Shown here one piece after another: positions 29,143 through 33,612 of a stretch of 33,612 bases of DNA. The notes under the pieces are model-generated. The model saw only the letters and a program-made list of their open reading frames with translations. It had not been told where the DNA came from and did no database searches. Origin of the DNA: Cyanobium sp. Cruz-8D1 (GTDB lineage: Bacteria; Cyanobacteriota; Cyanobacteriia; PCC-6307; Cyanobiaceae); contig NZ_JAGQCD010000032.1 in assembly GCF_024345975.1 (NCBI RefSeq), positions 1 to 33,612 on the forward strand. The letters are read 5' to 3'. The first letter of the stretch is position 1. Every line of letters begins with the position of its first letter. A program made the translations under genes and the position numbers.

Positions 29143-29407
29143 TCAGGGACCCGCCAGGATCGCCGCCTCCACATCGGCCCGCGAGAGTCCATAGGGGAAC
29201 TGACGCGCCGTGCTGCGGCCCTCCTGGTGCCAGCTCACCCGCAGTTCCTCCACCTCCAGCTCGATGCGGGCACTCCATTCGGGGCGGTGCAGGTCCCAGT
29301 GGGCGACGTTGGTGCGCGACTGGTTGGCCCCCCAGCTGGCGCAGCCAGGCCTCCAGGGCGGGCAGGGGGTGGTTGTAAAGGGGGGTGGCCGCGGTAGGCA
29401 GGGTCAC
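29143..29407 (-). pseudogene. DUF3143 gene with a homopolymer frameshift
   Basis: On the minus strand a GTG at 29407 overlaps the stop of the J-domain gene (GTGA) and opens VTLPTAATPLYNHPLPALEAWLRQLG, the usual start of cyanobacterial DUF3143 proteins. The remainder, ANQSRTNVAHWDLHRPEW, then ARIELEVEELRVSW and QFPYGLSRADVEAAILAGP with a stop at 29145-29143, lies in another frame. Both parts join exactly if the run of six G (plus strand C, 29328-29333) is five. The joined product would be 87 residues, normal for the family. Everything except this run looks intact, so a base-count error in the run, or a very recent mutation, is likely. Function of DUF3143 is unknown. Confidence 0.8.
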
Positions 29408-29964
29408 GATCGGATCGGCAGGGGCTGGCTGGGAGTGGGGGTGGAGGCGTCGGGTGGCAGCGGAGCCCCGGCGACCGGCGGGGCCGCGCTGGCCGGTGGC
29501 GCCGGTGGCGCTGGGGCCGAAGCCATCTCGAGGTCGGCCCACCAGCTGGGCCAGGCCATCAGCTCGGCGCCCCGCGCCCAGGCCACACCCAGCCCCAGCA
29601 CCAGGCTGAGCACCAGGGCCAGGGCCAGCAGCAGCAGGGCGAACCACTCTCCGCCCGACAGGGCCCGGCGCACCGACACGGGCCGGACGACGGCCACGGA
29701 CGGGGGGCGCTGGATCGGGGTCGGCAGGGCGCTCTGCAGCAGGGCGGCGTCATAGAGCCGCCGGGCGGCGGGATCACTGAGCACGGCATAGGCCTGGCGC
29801 AGCTGCTGGAAGGCCACTTCGGCCTCGCTCGCGGGCAGGGCGGTGGTGTCGGGGTGGTAGCGCTTGCTCAGGCCCCGGAACGCCTGGCGCAGCTCCTGAT
29901 CGGTGGCGGTGGGCTGCAGCTGCAGCACCTGGTAGTGGGTGGGGGGCTTGGCTGTGGAGGACAT
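29404..29964 (-). CDS. Membrane-anchored J-domain protein
   Basis: A 186-residue protein with an N-terminal J domain (about residues 8-72: THYQVLQLQPTATDQELRQA, the HPD motif in RYHPDT, then AYAVLSDPAARRLYD), a linker, one membrane helix near residues 105-128 (WFALLLLALALVLSLVLGLG), and a Pro/Ala-rich tail. J domains stimulate the ATPase of DnaK chaperones; the membrane helix suggests a DnaK partner acting at a membrane. ATG 29964 (MSSTAKPPTHYQVLQL) is used; the open frame extends 42 codons upstream into rsmG without family likeness. It is the first gene of a two-gene unit with DUF3143. Confidence 0.87.
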   Translation of the reverse strand: MSSTAKPPTHYQVLQLQPTATDQELRQAFRGLSKRYHPDTTALPASEAEVAFQQLRQAYAVLSDPAARRLYDAALLQSALPTPIQRPPSVAVVRPVSVRRALSGGEWFALLLLALALVLSLVLGLGVAWARGAELMAWPSWWADLEMASAPAPPAPPASAAPPVAGAPLPPDASTPTPSQPLPIRS

Positions 29965-30035
29965 GGTCCCTGAGGCGGCGGTGGCAGCCTGCCCGGCGTA
30001 AGGGATCCTAGGGAGAAGCCCTACTGCCGTAGCGC

Positions 30036-30800
30036 ATGGCCGCCAGCCCCGACCCCAGCGCCCCCCCCGATGCCGGCCTCTGGCAAGCACTGGGGTGGAC
30101 CCCCGACGCCGGCCAGCTGGCGGCGCTGGTGGCCCTGCAGGAGCAGCTGAGGCTCTGGAACGGCCGGGTCAACCTCACCCGCCTGGTGGAGGGCGACGAT
30201 TTCTGGGTCGCCCAGGTGTTCGACAGCCTCTGGCCCTGGGTGCCCCTGCTGAACGCCCCCGGCGGCGTTCCCGACGGCCTCGAACTGATCGATGTGGGCA
30301 CCGGCGGCGGCTTCCCCGGGCTGGCCCTGGCGATCGCCCTGCCCACGGCACGGATCACCCTGGTGGATTCGGTGGGTCGCAAGCTGGAGGCGGTGCGGGC
30401 CATGGCCCGCAGCCTGGGGCTCCAGGAGGGGCGGCTGCGCCTGCGCTGCGAGCGGGTGGAACGCACCGGCCGCTCCCCGGACTGCCGGGGACGCTTCGAT
30501 CGGGCCATGGCCCGCGCCGTGGCCAGCGCACCGGTGGTGGCCGAATACCTGGTGCCGCTGTTGAAGCCGGACGGCCTGGCCCTGCTCTACCGGGGCCAGT
30601 GGGGCCCCGACGACCAGCGCGAGCTGGGGGCGGCCGTGGGGGTGCTGCGGGCGACGGTGGATCCTGTGGAGCGCCGCGACCTGCCGGCGGGCCGGGGCGT
30701 TCGGCATGGCCTATGGCTGAGGCCCTCCGGCCGCTGTCCGGCCGCCTACCCCCGGGCCGTGGGGGTGCCCCAGAAGACGCCGATCGCGCCGGGGGCCTAG
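30036..30800 (+). CDS. rsmG: 16S rRNA (guanine-527 N7) methyltransferase RsmG
   Basis: A 254-residue methyltransferase (formerly GidB) that methylates G527 of 16S rRNA. WNGRVNLTRL (41-50), FDSLWPW, and the SAM-binding motif DVGTGGGFPGLALAIALP (86-103), then TLVDSVGRKLEAVRAMARSLGL, are typical. ATG 30036 lies 71 bases from the divergent J-domain gene; a 5-base-pair hairpin TAGGG/CCCTA (30009-30023) is in the leader. The C-terminus converges on a diguanylate cyclase gene with 44 bases between, which hold a GCCGG/CCGGC hairpin (30828-30844) without a T-run. Confidence 0.95.
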   Translation: MAASPDPSAPPDAGLWQALGWTPDAGQLAALVALQEQLRLWNGRVNLTRLVEGDDFWVAQVFDSLWPWVPLLNAPGGVPDGLELIDVGTGGGFPGLALAIALPTARITLVDSVGRKLEAVRAMARSLGLQEGRLRLRCERVERTGRSPDCRGRFDRAMARAVASAPVVAEYLVPLLKPDGLALLYRGQWGPDDQRELGAAVGVLRATVDPVERRDLPAGRGVRHGLWLRPSGRCPAAYPRAVGVPQKTPIAPGA

Positions 30801-30844
30801 GTGTGGCGGGCCACCAGGTGAATGTTCGCCGGATGGAAGCCGGC

Positions 30845-31690
30845 CTAGATGACGTCCAGATACACCCGATTCTTGCCATCGTTCTTGGCGGCATACATCA
30901 CAGAATCGGCCCTCTGGATCATCGTGTCGAGATCATCTGGGGCCAACATGTAGGTAACGGCGCCGACGCTGACGCCGACAGGGCTGGTGAGATCGGGATG
31001 GGATTGGCAGACGGCGGCTCGGAGTCGTTCCAGCACCGATTGGGCCTGTTCTGGACCAACTTCAGGCAGCATGATCACAAACTCATCCCCTCCCAGGCGA
31101 GCAGCAACGTCGCTGGCACGGATGGAGGCAGTCAGCACCTGAGCCACCGTGAGCAGCAGATCGTCGCCGGCCTTGTGCCCACGGGAGTCGTTGACGGCTT
31201 TGAAGTTGTCCAGGTCCAGATAGGCCAATGTGACGGGGCGCTTGTTGCGCCGGCACAGAGCGAGCAGGCGAACACTGTCTTCGAAGAACGCCCGCCTGTT
31301 CAGCAGAGGGCACAGCGCATCCATCCGGCTCAGGGTCCGCTCACGCGCGATCGCCGACCGTAAACCGGCCACCAGCAAACCCACAATGGCGAACGATGTG
31401 CCCTGCGAAAAGATATTCACAGCCCAGATCGCCGGATGGGAAAACTGCAGACCGGCAAGCTGGTTGGACTGATACCAACCGAACGTACTGAGAGCCGCCG
31501 CTGACACCGCCCCCAGCCAACCGAAATACCAGGCAGCAAAGGTGATGGGCAGGTAATAGAGGGGCAAGACGCGCCGCTCGACACCGCTGAAGAAATCCAG
31601 AGCGGAAATCAGCAGAATGGCTCCCAGCACAAGAGCGAAACAGGCCCCGCGCTGGGCCATGGAATACCTACTTGAAGCTTTCGTTTGCAT
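30845..31690 (-). CDS. Membrane diguanylate cyclase (GGDEF)
   Basis: A 281-residue protein with three or four membrane helices in the first 110 residues (about 16-33, 43-60, 61-75 and 96-112) and a GGDEF domain from about 120. The catalytic GGDEF is intact at 200-204 (ARLGGDEFVIMLPE), and the inhibitory site RASD (191-194) lies five residues before it, so product inhibition by cyclic di-GMP is expected. DLDNFKAVNDSRGHKAGDDLL is the nucleotide and metal binding segment. The usual DxLTGLxNRR is changed to DALCPLLNRR, which is unusual, though the catalytic residues are kept. It makes cyclic di-GMP from two GTP. The N-terminal helices do not match a named sensor I can identify. ATG 31690 or ATG 31660 (MAQRGACFAL) may be the start. 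Confidence 0.9.
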   Translation of the reverse strand: MQTKASSRYSMAQRGACFALVLGAILLISALDFFSGVERRVLPLYYLPITFAAWYFGWLGAVSAAALSTFGWYQSNQLAGLQFSHPAIWAVNIFSQGTSFAIVGLLVAGLRSAIARERTLSRMDALCPLLNRRAFFEDSVRLLALCRRNKRPVTLAYLDLDNFKAVNDSRGHKAGDDLLLTVAQVLTASIRASDVAARLGGDEFVIMLPEVGPEQAQSVLERLRAAVCQSHPDLTSPVGVSVGAVTYMLAPDDLDTMIQRADSVMYAAKNDGKNRVYLDVI

Positions 31691-32035
31691 CCAACTGACC
31701 CTCCCACATCCTTTGCACTATGGCATCAACAAATCATGCAGCAAATGTGCAGCAATCAGTTGTCCGGTGCTTCACTGGCTTGAGTTCATAGGTTGCAGGT
31801 CGCCATGCCGCCGGAACCAGCAAGCGCTGGCGAATCTGACGGGATCGCCGCCGGAGTCCCACTGGAGAAGGCCCCCAAGGGGATCCGGGACTTCGATGGG
31901 ATCAGCGGCAACGAGTAGGGGCGCCTAGACAAGCTGTGTCTTGCCACCAGGTTGATCTCCGGGCCGGCACCCATGGAGGCCGGGTTGCCTCAGGTCGGCT
32001 CAGGATTCGTGTACGCCTGAACTTCCCGGCCTAGT
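31691..32035. other. Intergenic stretch with a KaiC relic and probable divergent promoters
   Basis: The stretch between the two divergent signalling genes is less GC-rich near 31710-31800 (CACTATGGCATCAACAAATC and nearby) than the core genes. The only coding trace seen is the KaiC-like relic at 31805-31918. The rest, including GGCCGGCACCC-ATGGAGGCCGG near 31960 and GCCTAGTATGG just before 32036, shows no recognised gene or clear promoter. Confidence 0.5.
31805..31918 (+). pseudogene. N-terminal relic of a KaiC-like gene
   Basis: A 37-codon frame from ATG 31805 to TAG 31916-31918 ends with VPLEKAPKGIRDFDGISG, which resembles the first 20 residues of the KaiC CI ATPase domain (pattern ...KxPTGIxGFDxIxxGGLPxGR). 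The frame stops just where the conserved GGLPxGR and Walker A would follow, and neither appears in the next bases in any frame. KaiC is the ATPase of the circadian clock; KaiC paralogues also occur beside sensor kinases. The match is short, so the assignment is tentative. Confidence 0.5.
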
Positions 32036-33419
32036 ATGGATGCATCAAACCTATCCCTTTGCGATAGGTGTCAGGGCAGCCTCGTGGTGCAACCCGAACG
32101 AGCGAAGGCGGACATCCTCGGCAGCGCCTCTGGTGCCTTAGCACCCTCGGCCCGCCCCTTCGATATCCTGATTCCCCTGTGGGTGATAGCCCTGCTGGGT
32201 CTGGCGCTCAACTGGCAGCAGAACTTGGGGGCGAAGGCGATGTTGGCCTGGACAGCCCACTCCCAGGCTGTGCTGGTGGCCCTTTCGGCGGTGGAAAACG
32301 GGGTGCTGGGAGTCGATCTGCGTGCCGCCTTGCAACGCGAGGGACCCAAGGACGTACCGTCATTCCTTGGCAAGTACGTCGCCTTGACGGATCAGAATCT
32401 GGTGGAGTTGCAACGGCTGACCTCCGACAATCCCCTCCAGCAGGCCCACCTCGCCCGGCTGCGCACGCTGATCAAGGCACACAGGCTTGCCAGCGACAGT
32501 GCTTTCAGCCAACAGGAGGAGTTCACGCTCGCGGCCATTCTGGGGCAGCTGGGGAAGATGCAAAGAATCGAGCAGCAGTTGCTTGCCGATCGAACCGCCT
32601 CGGAAGTCCGCCAGCTTGGCCGCGTACGCCTGCTGAAGGCAGCGGCCGCAGTGGCGACCGTAGGGATGCTGGTTCTCGCCACGGTGCTTCTGAAGCGGGA
32701 ACGGCGGTGGGTCGCCGCGGCTAACGACGAGACGCGCCGCAGTAGAGAGCGGTTCTTCTACCTGTTTGAGCACGCCAACTTGGGCATCGCCGTCTCCCGT
32801 CTTGACAAGAACGAGGGAGGGCTGGCGCTCCAGGCGAACACCGCCCTGGCAGGCATCCTCGGCGTCAGCATTGCCGACGTTAGGAAGCAGGGCCTGACGG
32901 CGTTCCTTCTCCCGGAAGGGCAAGTGACGCAATCCCAGGCCCTGGATTCCATGCTGGAGAACAACCAGACCTCAGCGCGGCTGACGCTCCCGTACAGGAA
33001 TCAAAAAGGCGACACGGTGTGGGTCGACGAGACGATGATCCTGCGCCGCAGCGCCAGCGGGGAAGAGAGCGAACTGTTCTCTCTTTTGGTGAACATCACC
33101 CAGCTCAGGAATGAGGAGCAGGTCCTGCTCAACAAGGTGAGCTACACCCGCAGCCTGATCGAAACCAGCCTCGACCCATTGATGGCGATCAGCATCGAAG
33201 GCAAGATCGACGATGTGAACGAGGCCACGGTCCAGGCCACGGGTCTGCCCAGGGGCCTTCTGGTGGGCCGCGACTTCGCCGAGTTCTTCACAGAGCCGGA
33301 GCGGGCCCGGCAGGTCTATCAGGAAGTCTTCTCCGAGGGGCTGGTGAGGAACTACCCGCTCACCCTGCGCCATTGCACCGGCACCCTGATGCCGGTGCTC
33401 TACAACGCCAGCACCTACC
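32036..33419 (+). pseudogene. CHASE3-like/PAS-PAS sensor protein, cut off by the mobile element
   Basis: The frame opens at ATG 32036 and encodes 461 native residues. Two membrane helices (about 44-60 and 203-219) flank an extracytoplasmic helical region with the layout of CHASE3 sensor domains. Two PAS domains follow (about 237-357 and 370-461). The second stops after LTLRHCTGTLMPVLYNASTY, a pattern that in cyanobacterial sensor proteins is normally followed by the last strand and GVFAAARDIT. At 33420 the terminal repeat begins, and the frame reads 47 foreign residues to TGA 33563-33565. The output domain (kinase, GGDEF or EAL) is lost, so the signal output cannot be known. It may still be made as a truncated membrane protein. 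Confidence 0.75.
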
Positions 33420-33612
33420 CTGACTGCCCGACACATCTCATCCGAGACGGTCATGCGACAGCCAGCAGTTGGGACTGGCGTGGCCGTGGCGGCAGGTCAA
33501 TCCGCGTGAACCAGGGCTGTTTCTGCCGTCGTTGGACGCCGCGGCTGGGGATGCAGGGCTCCTGATCCCGCAGTGGGATCGGTATCCAGGCCAGCAGCGT
33601 TCTGCCGGCGTG
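33420..33612 (-). mobile_element. End of a probable insertion sequence, right copy (window-terminal inverted repeat)
   Basis: This is the reverse complement of 1-193 with one difference (33485). The probable transposase 3' end lies on the minus strand, with its stop at 33453-33451 and its frame open to base 33612. The single difference changes one codon of that frame from CAG (Gln, left copy) to CGG (Arg, right copy). The tip at 33420 interrupts the second PAS domain of the sensor gene, in frame. Confidence 0.6.

Noticed and set aside
29084..29647. A 187-codon minus-strand frame ending over the bioA 3' end
   Set aside because: It mixes the tail of the J-domain gene in a wrong frame with the first part of DUF3143 before the homopolymer break; it is not one gene.

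Overview
The window is a GC-rich piece of a phycobilisome-containing picocyanobacterial genome of the Synechococcus/Cyanobium type. The evidence is a cyanobacterial-order ATP synthase operon with a b/b' pair, the allophycocyanin core genes apcE and apcABC (which argue against typical Prochlorococcus), cyanobacterial PII with an NtcA-type box, a system II cytochrome c maturation pair, and a biotin operon carrying a BioK-like esterase, a form reported from Synechococcus and Prochlorococcus. No rRNA, tRNA or CRISPR array was found. The species cannot be told from the sequence alone.

Layout. (1) 1-2579 is an accessory, partly decayed strip: the end of a probable mobile element, a broken DUF4336 gene, an intact medium-chain dehydrogenase, an HD-GYP fragment and a frameshifted PCC/DUF296 gene. 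(2) 2530-8416 (minus) is the operon atp1-atpB-atpE-atpF'-atpF-atpH-atpA-atpG, with an unassigned methyltransferase just upstream (8448-9671). (3) 9821-14497 (plus) is the phycobilisome core cluster apcE, apcA, apcB, apcC with two good intrinsic terminators. (4) 14642-18362 holds ftsW, ccdA and ccs1 (plus), then convergent queF. (5) 18557-21450 holds glnB, tlyA (minus), a small unknown gene and purB. (6) 21447-24296 (minus) is a large Ski2-type helicase. (7) 24308-29120 is a tightly overlapping biotin operon bioF-bioK-bioC-bioD-(51-codon membrane ORF)-bioA. (8) 29143-30800 holds a frameshifted DUF3143 gene and a membrane J-domain gene (minus), divergent from rsmG. (9) 30845-33612 is a second accessory strip: a membrane diguanylate cyclase, a KaiC N-terminal relic, and a CHASE3-like/PAS sensor cut off by the mobile-element end.

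The core genes serve the photosynthetic and growth machinery: ATP synthesis, light-harvesting core and its chromophore-binding subunits, cytochrome c maturation, nitrogen sensing, septal cell wall synthesis, purine and biotin synthesis, and rRNA/tRNA modification.

The most notable structural feature is that the first 193 bases are the reverse complement of the last 193 bases with one mismatch. Each copy interrupts a gene exactly at its inner edge, so the window is probably bounded by two oppositely oriented copies of one insertion element, or ends where an assembly stopped in that repeat. I found no convincing new multi-gene system. The best leads are this inverted repeat, the signalling-gene relics (HD-GYP, KaiC) beside it, the membrane ORF embedded in the biotin operon, and the Phe51 variant of PII.
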